From Clostridia bacterium (GTDB lineage: Bacteria; Bacillota; Clostridia; Oscillospirales; CAG-272), in assembly GCA_017631325.1 (NCBI GenBank), contig JAGBTM010000053.1:1-64000 (forward strand): 64,000 bases of DNA. Direction: 5' to 3'. The position numbers were made by a program, and so were the translations under genes. Each line of letters opens with the position of its first letter. Position 1 is the first letter of the stretch. Shown in pieces: positions 53,080-61,243 of the stretch. Under the pieces are notes generated by a model, which had not been told where the DNA came from, did no database searches, and saw only the letters and a program-made list of their open reading frames with translations.

Positions 53080-53991
53080 ATGACTAATACAAAGGTAAAT
53101 TTATGCGGAATTGAGCTTTCAAATCCGATTATCCCTGCCAGTGGAACGTTTGGCTTCGGCTACGAATTTGCCGAGCTTTACGACATCAACGTGCTCGGAA
53201 CTCTCTCGTTTAAGGGCACGACGCTGGAGCCGAGATTTGGCAACCCCACCCCGAGAATTGCAGAATGCGCCTCGGGTATGCTCAATGCCGTAGGGCTTCA
53301 GAACCCTGGTGTTGACAAGGTAATTTCAGACGAGCTTCCAAAGCTTCGCTCGGTATTCTCAAAGCCGGTTATGGCAAACGTCTCGGGCTTTGGGGTAGAC
53401 GAGTACACCGAAACTGTAAGACGCCTCGACACCGAGGAGTGCATCGGCTGGTTTGAAATCAATATTTCCTGCCCCAACGTCCACGGCGGAGGCATGAGCT
53501 TCGGCACCTCGTGCGAGATGGCCGAGCGTGTAACCCGCGCCGTAAGAGACGTAACGAAAAAGCCTATAATCATTAAGCTCTCCCCCAACGTCACCGATAT
53601 CGTATCAATAGCCAAGGCCTGCGAGGCAGGAGGTGCCGACGGTGTGAGCCTTATCAACACGCTTCTCGGCATGAGAATAGACCTGAAGAAGAGAAAGCCA
53701 ATCATAGCAAACAAGACGGGCGGCTTCTCGGGTCCCGCCATCAAGCCCGTAGCCGTCAGAATGATATATCAGGTCTGGGAGGCTGTCAAAATTCCGATAG
53801 TCGGAATGGGTGGTGTTTCCACAGCCGAGGACGTAATCGAGCTTATGCTCGCAGGCGCGACTGCAGTTGAGGTGGGAGCCGAAAACCTCGTAAACCCCTA
53901 TGCGTGTCGAGATATTATACTCGATTTACCTCGCGCAATGGAGAAATACGGAATAGAAAGTCTCGCTGATATTGTCGGTGCGGCACACTGA
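53080..53991 (+). CDS. pyrD: Dihydroorotate dehydrogenase B, catalytic subunit
   Basis: Oxidises dihydroorotate to orotate with FMN, then passes electrons through PyrK to NAD+ (class 1B). The 303 residues from the ATG at 53080 begin MTNTKVNLCGIELSNPI; an in-frame TTG at 53050 exists, but GAGGTG is correctly spaced from 53080. Catalytic Cys in NISCPNVHGGGMSFG, FMN-binding NKTGGFSGPAIKP, MGGVSTAEDVIELMLAGA. Adjacent pyrK confirms class 1B. Confidence 0.95.
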   Translation: MTNTKVNLCGIELSNPIIPASGTFGFGYEFAELYDINVLGTLSFKGTTLEPRFGNPTPRIAECASGMLNAVGLQNPGVDKVISDELPKLRSVFSKPVMANVSGFGVDEYTETVRRLDTEECIGWFEINISCPNVHGGGMSFGTSCEMAERVTRAVRDVTKKPIIIKLSPNVTDIVSIAKACEAGGADGVSLINTLLGMRIDLKKRKPIIANKTGGFSGPAIKPVAVRMIYQVWEAVKIPIVGMGGVSTAEDVIELMLAGATAVEVGAENLVNPYACRDIILDLPRAMEKYGIESLADIVGAAH

Positions 53992-54237
53992 ATGAGGAAT
54001 TAGGAATTAGGAATTAGGGATTAGGAATGAGGAATGAGAAATGAGAAATTAGAAATTAGAAATGAAATTTCACTTTCGTTCTATACCTTAATTTTGAGGC
54101 TTCAACTTTCAATTTTCAACCTTCAACTCATTTCGTTTTCTAGCTCAACCTTCAATTTTCACTCATTTCATTTTCCATATTAATTTTCAACTTTTAATTT
54201 TCAACTTTTAAAAACATAAATCGAAAGGAACTTTACA
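53992..54237. repeat. pyrD-pyrF gap: GGAATTAGGAATGAG-type simple repeats
   Basis: Begins with repeated GAATTAG and GAATGAG units (53993-54065) and continues with CAACTTTCAATTTTC repeats (54107-54205). There is no gene. Similar tracts follow pyrE and precede pyrC. Confidence 0.8.
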
Positions 54238-54936
54238 ATGGGAAAGGACGTAATCATCGCTTGCGATTTCGCGAGCGCAGAGGAAACTCTTAGCTTCCTC
54301 GACAAATTCGAGGGAAAGAAGCCCTTCGTTAAAATCGGTATGGAGCTCTACTACGCTGAGGGCCCCTCAATAGTAAAGGAAATAAAGAAAAGAGGTCACA
54401 AAATTTTCCTTGACCTCAAGCTTCACGATATCCCCAACACTGTAAAAAAGGGTATGGCAGTCCTCTCAAAGCTCGACGTTGATATGACTAATCTTCACGC
54501 AAGCGGCACAAAGGCTATGATGGAGGCGGCTCTCGAGGGTCTGACCCGTCCCGACGGCACACGCCCTATGCTCATAGCAGTTACTCAGCTCACCTCTACG
54601 AGCCAGGAGAGAATGGAAGCTGACCTTCTTATAAAGGAACCAATCGACAAGGTTGTTATGCACTACGCCTCGTGTGCCAGAGATGCAGGACTTGACGGTG
54701 TAGTATGCTCGCCTCTCGAAGCAGGCAAGGTACACGACGTGTGCGGCAAGAATTTTGTAACCGTCACCCCCGGTGTAAGATTTGCAGACGGTGACAAGGG
54801 CGACCAGGTCAGAGTTATGACACCTGAGCAGGCTAAGAAAATAGGCTCTGACTACATAGTAGTCGGCAGACCCATTACAGCAGCGCCCGACCCCGTCGCA
54901 GCATACGAGAGATGTATCAGTGAGTTCGTAGGCTAA
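54238..54936 (+). CDS. pyrF: Orotidine-5'-phosphate decarboxylase
   Basis: Decarboxylates OMP to UMP, the last step of the pathway. The 232-residue barrel has the catalytic tetrad segment FLDLKLHDIPNTVKKG (Lys-x-x-Asp), the phosphate-binding VTPGVRFADGDKGDQVRVMTPEQ and IGSDYIVVGRPIT near the C-terminus. The ATG has a GAAAGGAA site. Confidence 0.96.
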   Translation: MGKDVIIACDFASAEETLSFLDKFEGKKPFVKIGMELYYAEGPSIVKEIKKRGHKIFLDLKLHDIPNTVKKGMAVLSKLDVDMTNLHASGTKAMMEAALEGLTRPDGTRPMLIAVTQLTSTSQERMEADLLIKEPIDKVVMHYASCARDAGLDGVVCSPLEAGKVHDVCGKNFVTVTPGVRFADGDKGDQVRVMTPEQAKKIGSDYIVVGRPITAAPDPVAAYERCISEFVG

Positions 54937-54964
54937 ACCCCGTCCGTATCAAATCAAAACGATA

Positions 54965-55054
54965 CAAACTATACGAGCAATACAAACGGCACAAACGATA
55001 CAAATAGCACAAACGATACAAACGGCATAAACGATACAAACGGCACAAATAATA
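54965..55054. repeat. 18-bp tandem repeat between pyrF and pyrE
   Basis: Four good 18-bp units (CAAACGGCACAAACGATA and variants at 54983, 55001, 55019, 55037), preceded by a degenerate fifth at 54965. Because 18 is a multiple of three, the minus strand reads as a periodic FVSFVPF-like frame, an artefact. Confidence 0.88.
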
Positions 55055-55177
55055 CAAAATCAGCAAAAACAATTTTCAATAACTGCAAAAAACACACCAA
55101 AAACGCAATATTTGTAAACACAACATTGCATTTTGATAAAAAATACAGAAAAAAATAAACACAGAAGAGGTGTAACA

Positions 55178-55831
55178 ATGGAAAGCTATAAAAGAGAATT
55201 TATAAAGTTTCTTCAGGGCGCAGGCGTTCTTAAGTTCGGTGATTTCACCGCAAAAAGCGGAAGAAAAATCCCCTATTTCATTAACGCAGGCGAGATAAAG
55301 ACGGGCGAACAGATAGCAAAGCTCGGTGAGTTCTACGCCAAGAGCTATCTTGATAAGGTAGGAAATAAAAAATGCGTTCTCTACGGCCCCGCATACAAGG
55401 GTATTTCCATCGCAGTAGCTGCCTCTATCGGTCTTTCAAAGTCTGGCCTTGACGTTCCGTTCTTCTTTAACAGAAAGGAAGCAAAGGATCACGGCGAGGG
55501 CGGTGTTTTCGTAGGTTACGTTCCTCATGGCGAGGACATCGTTATCGTTGAGGACGTTATCACCGCAGGCACCGCTATAAGAGAGAGCATGGCTATCCTT
55601 TCCCCCATAGCCGACTCCAAGGTTGCCGCTTGCTTCGTCATGGTTGACAGAAAAGAAAAGGGCAAGGGCGAGAAGTCTGCTATGGCAGAGGTTGGCGAGG
55701 AGTTTGGCTTCCCCGTATACTCTGTCGTAGACGTTTACGATATTATCGAATATCTTGACGAGGACCCCTCACATGCCGAGGACGTAGCAAGAATTCGCGC
55801 GTACCTTGAGGTCTGGGGCGCAAAGCAATAA
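55178..55831 (+). CDS. pyrE: Orotate phosphoribosyltransferase
   Basis: Adds phosphoribose from PRPP to orotate. The frame is open from 55133, but the ATG at 55178 has AGAGGTG and starts the conserved region (MESYKREFIKFL), giving 217 residues. FTAKSGRKIPYFINAG binds the substrate, VLYGPAYKGISIA and the PRPP loop DIVIVEDVITAGTAIRES are intact. A Lys/Glu-rich insertion (KEKGKGEKSAMAEVGEEFG) near 165 is part of the family's larger form. Confidence 0.95.
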   Translation: MESYKREFIKFLQGAGVLKFGDFTAKSGRKIPYFINAGEIKTGEQIAKLGEFYAKSYLDKVGNKKCVLYGPAYKGISIAVAASIGLSKSGLDVPFFFNRKEAKDHGEGGVFVGYVPHGEDIVIVEDVITAGTAIRESMAILSPIADSKVAACFVMVDRKEKGKGEKSAMAEVGEEFGFPVYSVVDVYDIIEYLDEDPSHAEDVARIRAYLEVWGAKQ

Positions 55832-55996
55832 AAATTAGAAATGAGGAATTAGAAATCAGAAATTGATGTTTCACCAAGGCATTTTTTCTCGATTTTCTTT
55901 CCAATGTGTCAGCACTTTTTCCATTCCTCATTTCTCATTCCTAATTCCCAATTCCTCTTTACTCATTCCTAATTCCAAATTTTCCGGAGGTTCGCA
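55832..55996. repeat. pyrE-pyrB gap with inverted simple repeats
   Basis: AGAAATGAGGAATTAGAAATCAGAAATT at the left (about 55835-55863; written here in shortened form as AGAAATGAGGAATTAG then AAATCAGAAATT) faces CATTCCTCATTTCTC-type repeats at the right (55922-55978). The two could pair to form a long AT-rich stem around the pyrB leader. There is no gene. Confidence 0.7.
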
Positions 55997-57058
55997 ATGC
56001 GTAATCTTATCAACATACTCGACCTTACTACCAAGGAAATAGACGAGCTTATCAACACAGCCTCGGACATAATCGACAGCCCAGAGCTGTACGCCAACAG
56101 CTGCCGAAGCAAAATTCTCGGCACGCTCTTCTTCGAGCCGTCAACGAGAACACGCCTTAGCTTCGCATCGGCTATGATGGGCCTTGGCGGAGGTGTGCTC
56201 GGCTTTTCGCAGGCGGCGTCCTCGTCGGTTGCAAAGGGCGAAACGGTTGCCGACACCATAAGAATGGTTAGCTCCTATTCTGATATTATAGTAATGCGTC
56301 ACCCCAAGGAAGGCGCGCCGATAGTCGCATCTAACGTATCAAGCGTTCCCGTTATCAACGCCGGCGACGGTGGACACTTTCACCCGACGCAGACCCTCAC
56401 CGACCTACTCACTATCAAAAAGAAGAAGGGGCGCTTTGAGAACCTTACCGTCGGCGTATGCGGTGACCTCAAATACGGCAGAACCGTACACTCTCTTATA
56501 TCGGCTATGGCGCGCTATAAGGGTGTGAAATTCGTGCTTATAGCACCCGATGAGCTTAAGCTCCCCGACTACGTCAAGACCGAGTTTCTCTGCGGCATCG
56601 ACTATATCGAAACAGCCTCACTTGAAGAGGCTATTCCCTCGCTCGACATTCTCTATATGACGAGAATACAGGCCGAGAGATTTGACTCCCCGGAGGAGTA
56701 CGAAAGGCTCAAGGACACCTATATTCTGAACGCAGAAAAGCTAAAGAGCGCAAAGTCCGACCTCTCAATTCTCCATCCCCTGCCCCGTGTCAACGAGATA
56801 GACACAGACGTGGACGACGACCCGAGAGCGCACTATTTCGACCAGGCAACCTACGGCAGATACATCAGAATGGCCCTCATTCTCATGCTCCTAAAAACCA
56901 AGGGCGTTGTCGACAGACGTACCCACGGCACCGAGGACGAGCACCTATCTTGCCAGAACCCACACTGCATTTCATTTGGCGATAGCGAGCGCGGAATTAA
57001 GCGCCTGTTCGACGACGGCAAGTGTATCTACTGCGACCAGATGGCAAAGAAGGTTTAA
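55997..57058 (+). CDS. pyrB: Aspartate carbamoyltransferase with PyrI-like zinc tail
   Basis: Joins carbamoyl phosphate and aspartate, the committed step of UMP synthesis. Residues 1-305 are a normal PyrB with [25 protein letters not shown] and [11 protein letters not shown]. After a basic hinge the last about 40 residues add C-x4-C-x18-C-x2-C (CQNPHCIS, then [11 protein letters not shown]), which resembles the C-terminal zinc domain of the separate regulatory subunit PyrI (CPNSNCIS and CKYCEKEF in E. coli). The PyrI allosteric domain itself is absent. The tail probably stabilises subunit contacts or binds zinc; regulation by nucleotides cannot be inferred. The start has a GGAGG site. Confidence 0.93.
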   Translation: MRNLINILDLTTKEIDELINTASDIIDSPELYANSCRSKILGTLFFEPSTRTRLSFASAMMGLGGGVLGFSQAASSSVAKGETVADTIRMVSSYSDIIVMRHPKEGAPIVASNVSSVPVINAGDGGHFHPTQTLTDLLTIKKKKGRFENLTVGVCGDLKYGRTVHSLISAMARYKGVKFVLIAPDELKLPDYVKTEFLCGIDYIETASLEEAIPSLDILYMTRIQAERFDSPEEYERLKDTYILNAEKLKSAKSDLSILHPLPRVNEIDTDVDDDPRAHYFDQATYGRYIRMALILMLLKTKGVVDRRTHGTEDEHLSCQNPHCISFGDSERGIKRLFDDGKCIYCDQMAKKV

Positions 57059-57182
57059 GATTTTAAGTGAGCCACAGCCGAAAGCCACAGAATGCGCGGC
57101 AAGGCTCGGTGGTGTGGTGTAACAAAAGCAACAGGCAAAAACGCAGCGTTACCACATAAATTGTGACGCTTCTACGCAATAA

Positions 57183-57226
57183 AAAAACCGCAAAATGTAA
57201 ATTAAAACTTACATTTTGCGGTTTTT
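57183..57226. terminator. Terminator between pyrB and trpB
   Basis: Long stem (AAACCGCAAAATGTAA with TTACATTTTGCGGTTT) with an 8-base loop and T-runs on both strands, so it probably ends both pyrB and trpB transcripts. The rest of 57059-57393 is T-rich on the plus strand and holds nothing I recognise. Confidence 0.9.
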
Positions 57227-57393
57227 GCTTTTGTTTTGTCTTTTCTTTTTTGTTTATGCTTTGAATTAAATTACTTTTGTAGTGCGTCTTTTTTCGTTTG
57301 CTTTTTCTGTTTCATGTTTTTTCTTTTTCACTTTGTGCTTTTGTTTTTTGCCTTGTGTTCTTGCGCCCAATTTATCTCTGACGCACGACAAAA

Positions 57394-58632
57394 TTATTTA
57401 TCGACGCTCAGCTTCTCGGGGATAGGATAATTTTCAAGTATGTAATCCATATCCTTATCACCTCTACCCGAGAGGCAGACGAGTATCGAGCCGTGGGACA
57501 TCTTTCTTGCGAGCTTCATAGCATAGGCGACGGCGTGCGAGCTCTCTATTGCAGGGATAATGCCCTCGCATCTTGCGAGAGTAAAGAATGCATCGATGGT
57601 TTCCTCGTCGTTTACAACGTCGTACTTAACTCTGCCAAGGTCACGGAGGAATGCGTGCTCAGGGCCTGACGAGGGGTAGTCAAGTCCGCTTGCAACCGAG
57701 TATACGGGAGCAGGCTCGCCATTTTCGTCCTTCAGCATAATACTGTTAAAGCCATGCATAATTCCCTCAGTGCCGTAGGTAAGGCTCGCCGCGTGGTCAC
57801 CGAGCTTGTTACCTCTGCCGAGAGGCTCAACACCGTAAATATCAACGGGGTCGTTAAGGAAGCCCGAGAACATGCCCATTGCGTTCGAGCCGCCGCCAAC
57901 ACAGGCAACAACAGCATCGGGAAGCTCACCCGTCATAGAGGTGAACTGCTCTCTCGCCTCAATACCGACAACACTCTGGAAATCTCTTACCATCATAGGA
58001 AACGGGTGAGGGCCAAGCACTGAGCCGATGCAGTAAATAGCGTCCTTGTACTCCTTGCAGTATGCATCGAACGCTGCGTCAACAGCCTCTTTAAGAGTGG
58101 CAAGTCCGTGCTTTACCTCAACAACGTTAGCTCCTAGAATTTTCATTCTCGCAACGTTTGGAGCCTGCTTCTTTATGTCAACAGAGCCCATATAAATATC
58201 ACATTCAAGGCCGAAATATGCCGCCGCGGTTGCCAAAGCAACACCGTGCTGACCTGCGCCGGTCTCCGCGATAACCTTCTTCTTGCCCATATACTTTGCA
58301 AGAAGAGCCTCGCCCATACAGTGATTTAATTTGTGCGCGCCCGTATGGTTTAGGTCCTCACGCTTGACGTAAATCTGCGCGTTTCCTATCTTCGAGGAAA
58401 GCCTTTCAAGATAGGATATAGGGGTCGGCCTGCCCTGGAACTCGCGTCTTATTTTTCTAAGCTCAGCTATGAACTTTGAGGACTTACATATCGTAAAGTA
58501 AGCCTCGTTTATCTCTGTCATAGCACGCTTAAGGTCCTCGGAAACGTACGCTCCGCCGTACTTACCGAAAAAGCCGTCGGCCGAGGGGTAGTTTTTGAAG
58601 TAGGTGTTAAAATCAATTCCGTTAAATTTCAT
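57394..58632 (-). CDS. trpB: Tryptophan synthase beta chain
   Basis: Condenses indole (or, with TrpA, indole-3-glycerol phosphate) and serine to tryptophan using PLP. The 412-residue length and [20 protein letters not shown] (PLP-binding Lys), [29 protein letters not shown] and [14 protein letters not shown] place it in the TrpB1 class that usually pairs with TrpA. No trpA or other trp gene is adjacent, so it may act on salvaged indole. Transcription is controlled by a Trp T-box upstream (58995-59247). It has an AAAGGAG site. Confidence 0.95.
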   Translation of the reverse strand: MKFNGIDFNTYFKNYPSADGFFGKYGGAYVSEDLKRAMTEINEAYFTICKSSKFIAELRKIRREFQGRPTPISYLERLSSKIGNAQIYVKREDLNHTGAHKLNHCMGEALLAKYMGKKKVIAETGAGQHGVALATAAAYFGLECDIYMGSVDIKKQAPNVARMKILGANVVEVKHGLATLKEAVDAAFDAYCKEYKDAIYCIGSVLGPHPFPMMVRDFQSVVGIEAREQFTSMTGELPDAVVACVGGGSNAMGMFSGFLNDPVDIYGVEPLGRGNKLGDHAASLTYGTEGIMHGFNSIMLKDENGEPAPVYSVASGLDYPSSGPEHAFLRDLGRVKYDVVNDEETIDAFFTLARCEGIIPAIESSHAVAYAMKLARKMSHGSILVCLSGRGDKDMDYILENYPIPEKLSVDK

Positions 58633-58990
58633 ATTATCTCCTTTGTAAATTTCGCGAATTACTTCGGGTATCTTATGCTCGACGTATCAATATACGCCCT
58701 TCGCATAATTACCCTCGTGCTTCATCAAAATTTACGTCTTTTCGTTCGTTTTTCGTTTTGTTTATTTTTTGAAACTTTGGTAATTACTCAGGATAGTTTA
58801 CGCTTGCCGTATCCGTATACGCGCATCAATAATTACCCTCGTACTTCATCAAAATTTACGTCTTTTCGTTCGTTTTTTATTGTCTTTTTGTTTTTCGCTC
58901 GATTACATTCGTTTGTTGCGCTTTTTCGTAAATTTTAAGCACGCCATCGAAAATCAAGTATTATCATATCTTCTCCTTTTAGTTTCACTA
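58633..58990. repeat. trpB leader between T-box and gene, with long direct repeat
   Basis: About 360 bases separate the T-box terminator from trpB. A direct repeat of about 49 bp occurs at 58705-58753 and 58829-58877 (one mismatch; begins ATAATTACCCTCGT), period 124, with weaker similarity (CGTATAC-type motifs) on either side. A tiny ORF lies at 58935-58967. No other gene is evident. Confidence 0.75.
58935..58967 (-). CDS. Possible 10-residue leader peptide with a Trp codon
   Basis: On the minus strand the short frame MIILDFRWRA follows an excellent AAAGGAG site 6 bases before the ATG, immediately after the T-box terminator. It contains one Trp codon. It could be a leader peptide, or a remnant of the gene originally under T-box control. 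There is no comparative evidence either way. Confidence 0.35.
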   Translation of the reverse strand: MIILDFRWRA

Positions 58991-58994
58991 AATC

Positions 58995-59247
58995 TTCGGG
59001 CTAAAAAAACAAAAAAGCCCCGAGCAAAACGCTCGGGGCGAATAAATCGCGGTGCCACCCGAATTCAAGGCATAGCCTTCTCACGCACTAAAATGCGTTG
59101 TGCGGATAACGGTCGCCCTCCGTCGAAGCCTACTTAGTTCGGTTCGCCCTCAAAAGCCCATTCACCTATCTTAGTTATACCGCGCTCACACCATCGGCGG
59201 CTCTCTGAAACAACTCTGGACGGCTACTCTTCTTTATCACAGGTTAT
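58995..59247 (-). promoter_or_regulatory. T-box riboswitch, tryptophan specific
   Basis: On the minus strand the T-box sequence GGGTGGCACCGCG (59060-59048) precedes a strong terminator (GCCCCGAGC with GCTCGGGGC at 59031-59039/59017-59025, then six Ts). Stem I carries AGAGAGCC and a specifier loop GTGAA-TGG-GCTTTTGAG in which the TGG codon (59160-59158) matches tRNA-Trp. Uncharged tRNA-Trp is expected to bind and prevent termination, so trpB is turned on when tryptophan is short. The assignment agrees with the downstream gene. Confidence 0.93.
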
Positions 59248-59253
59248 GTGAAA

Positions 59254-59282
59254 ATTATACTACCTTATTCGGCTTTTGTCAA
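59254..59282 (-). promoter_or_regulatory. Sigma-A promoter of the T-box-trpB transcript
   Basis: On the minus strand, TTGACA (59282-59277), 17-base spacer, TATAAT (59259-59254); perfect consensus. Confidence 0.9.
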
Positions 59283-59396
59283 TAGTATTTGGAAAAATTT
59301 TTGTGTGGCAAATTTTTACACCCCACACCTTTATATCTGAATTATATCTAAAAGATAGGAAATCCGAGCAAAAAAAAGCACAAAAAACAACCAAGC

Positions 59397-59960
59397 CTAA
59401 GTTAGAAACAGAGGCCTCATCTGCTCGCCTCTAATAGCGCACCGAAGCGCCTCGGGTATTCTATCCATATCGGCGACCAAGGAGTAGGGCTTATTTTTGA
59501 CGTCGTCTTGTAGCATAGGAACGAAAAAGGTGGATTTCCTCGTCAGAAGCGCCCCTATCCCCCCAAGATTTTGCGACATGGCGTCGTTTGAAGCAAGGGC
59601 AATAAGCAAAGGTCTATCCTGTCTGAGATGCGCCTTTGCAGCCATTGTAACCGTCGTATCGGTGATACCGTGTCGAATTTTCGCGAGTGTATTGCCCGTG
59701 CAGGGAGCAATAATAAGAGCTTCAAGCGGTGTCGCAGGACCGAGCGGCTCGGCGTCCTTTACAGTGTGTATTATATCCCTTCCCGTCAGCTCTCTTACCC
59801 TTTGGCAGTACTCCCGTGCCAAGTGAAATCTCGTGTCGGTCGAGTATGCGCTCTCGCTCATTATAGGCTGAATATCGTATCCCAAGCTAACAAGACGCGA
59901 CATCGACGAAAACGAGCGTCCCATAGTACAAAACGAGCCACAAATAGCATATCCTATCAT
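59397..59960 (-). CDS. dpaB: Dipicolinate synthase subunit B
   Basis: Flavoprotein subunit of the enzyme that makes dipicolinic acid for the spore core. The 187 residues start with the flavin-binding YAICGSFCTMGRSFSSM and contain PLEALIIAPCTGNTLAKI and ASNDAMSQNLGGIGALL, as in SpoVFB. It overlaps dpaA by 4 bases (ATGA). The gene is evidence that the organism forms endospores, or descends from one that did. Confidence 0.94.
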   Translation of the reverse strand: MIGYAICGSFCTMGRSFSSMSRLVSLGYDIQPIMSESAYSTDTRFHLAREYCQRVRELTGRDIIHTVKDAEPLGPATPLEALIIAPCTGNTLAKIRHGITDTTVTMAAKAHLRQDRPLLIALASNDAMSQNLGGIGALLTRKSTFFVPMLQDDVKNKPYSLVADMDRIPEALRCAIRGEQMRPLFLT

Positions 59961-60712
59961 ATAACACCCCCAAGGCGCAAAATTATTGCCTCTGCATACA
60001 CCTTACCCGCGCTTTTCGGGTACATCTTATCGGGAACTTGCCCCATTTTCTCGACACGGGGTAGGTCTTTTAGGTAATTTCCTGATGCAAGGTCTATTAT
60101 CCTGCGAACACTCCCGATACCAAAAGAGTCCGCGCTAACTATACTCTCGGGTGCCGTATTTATAAGTATATCAAGTCCGCGGTAGTCCTCTGTACCGTCG
60201 CATACCGACGAAGCTATACCCATGCTTCTAAGCTCCGCCGACACCTCTTCTCTCTTGGTGTAGACGCGCGGCGCACCGCCGAGAAAGAACCACGTTTTCG
60301 CAATTTCCTTACCTATTCTGCCATACCCGACGATGCCTATTTTTATATCCTCGGGTCCCGCCTGCTCGCTTGTCAAAATAGACGAGACTGCACCGAGCGC
60401 CGTAAGATAGGCGTTCTTTAAAAGAAGCTGTTCGTCGTATATCGCGTCGTATATAACAGCTCCCCTTTTTTCTATTTCCCTCGCGCACTCCTCGGGTATT
60501 CCGTACCCCGCAACGAGTGTGCCTTCTTCAATTTTATCTATCAGCTCGGAAAGTAAAATTTCCGTTCCGTTTACAGTTTTGCCGTCCTTGGTAGTCGGTA
60601 TGGGAAGCACGATGGCGCACTTTATATCGGGTCCGCCAGAGCCCGAGCAGCTCATAAGCCGCTCTCTGCACGCCTCCTGCCTTCCACCCTTGCCAAAAAC
60701 AAGAATATTCAT
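59957..60712 (-). CDS. dpaA: Dipicolinate synthase subunit A
   Basis: Dehydrogenase-like subunit of dipicolinate synthase (SpoVFA), made in the mother cell late in sporulation. The 251 residues are somewhat short for the family (about 290); the first 100 residues carry the substrate half and IKIGIVGYGRIGKEIAKTW is the NAD(P) motif. The C-terminus (YPKSAGKVYAEAIILRL) is the family's conserved end. A GGAGG site precedes the start. A promoter with a sigma-A spacing that overlaps a sigma-K-like -10 is at 60766-60794. Confidence 0.92.
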   Translation of the reverse strand: MNILVFGKGGRQEACRERLMSCSGSGGPDIKCAIVLPIPTTKDGKTVNGTEILLSELIDKIEEGTLVAGYGIPEECAREIEKRGAVIYDAIYDEQLLLKNAYLTALGAVSSILTSEQAGPEDIKIGIVGYGRIGKEIAKTWFFLGGAPRVYTKREEVSAELRSMGIASSVCDGTEDYRGLDILINTAPESIVSADSFGIGSVRRIIDLASGNYLKDLPRVEKMGQVPDKMYPKSAGKVYAEAIILRLGGVI

Positions 60713-60765
60713 ATAGTCAAAGCCTCCAGGCGCACAGCCGTATTCGACCGCTTCGCCTTAATTTC

Positions 60766-60794
60766 ATTATATGAATAGCTTTATAAAATGACAA
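60766..60794 (-). promoter_or_regulatory. Promoter of dpaAB
   Basis: On the minus strand, TTGTCA (60794-60789), 17-base spacer, TATAAT (60771-60766). The -10 is embedded in CATATAAT, which also fits the sigma-K -10 pattern CATA-N3-T; I see no clear sigma-K -35, so sporulation control is only suggested. Confidence 0.55.
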
Positions 60795-60885
60795 ACCCCG
60801 ACACGCCCGTTTTGGTTTTCAAAGAGGATAACCTCTCCTCCTCTTGCCTCTAATATACCAAATACGGCCGCTCGGGGCCTTCTTA

Positions 60886-60987
60886 TTAAACGTCTTTTTG
60901 CCTTTTCGACTTCTCGTTTTTCTTCTTATATTCTGTCGGTGACAGGCCTATATATTTCTTAAAATTTCGGTAAAAAGCCGTAAAATC
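60886..60987 (-). pseudogene. C-terminal remnant of an AraC-family regulator
   Basis: Reading the minus strand from 60987 to a stop at 60886 gives 33 residues including DFTAFYRNFKKYIGLSPTEY, the second helix-turn-helix of AraC-type regulators (compare F-x-R-x-FKK-x-x-G-x-SP-x-E-Y). A stop codon and AT-rich sequence lie immediately upstream, so the rest of the gene is lost. It has no start codon and cannot be functional. Confidence 0.75.
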
Positions 60988-61035
60988 TCAAAAATTTTAA
61001 AAAATAATAAAACCCAAAAAAGTTATAAAAATACA

Positions 61036-61083
61036 ACAGGTTATAAAAAACAGCAAGCTATAAAAAACAGCAAGCTATAAAAC
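61036..61083. repeat. Short tandem repeat upstream of the MFS terminator
   Basis: Three copies of a 17-18-bp unit (AACAGCAAGCTATAAAA and variants) at about 61036-61083. Between 60988 and 61036 the gap is AT-rich without features. Confidence 0.75.
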
Positions 61084-61140
61084 AAAAAATAAAAGCCAAA
61101 TCTCTTTTCGCCTTGAATTGAGATTTGGCTTTTATTTTTT
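61084..61140. terminator. Terminator of the MFS transporter gene
   Basis: Long perfect stem (core AAAAGCCAAATCTC with GAGATTTGGCTTTT, extended by A/T pairs to 21 bp) with a 15-base loop and T-runs on both strands; 104 bases past the MFS stop. Confidence 0.9.
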
Positions 61141-61243
61141 TAGAAAGCGAGTTCCCTACGTCCATCTGTCATTTAAACAAGCAAAAAGACACAAACTTTC
61201 CCCTTTTTACTTTGCGCTGTCTCACAGGAAAAACGGTATATTT

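Noticed and set aside
54969-55178. 69-codon hydrophobic minus-strand frame rich in FVSFVPF
   Set aside because: Produced by the 18-bp tandem repeat; no start signal and no similarity to a real membrane protein.
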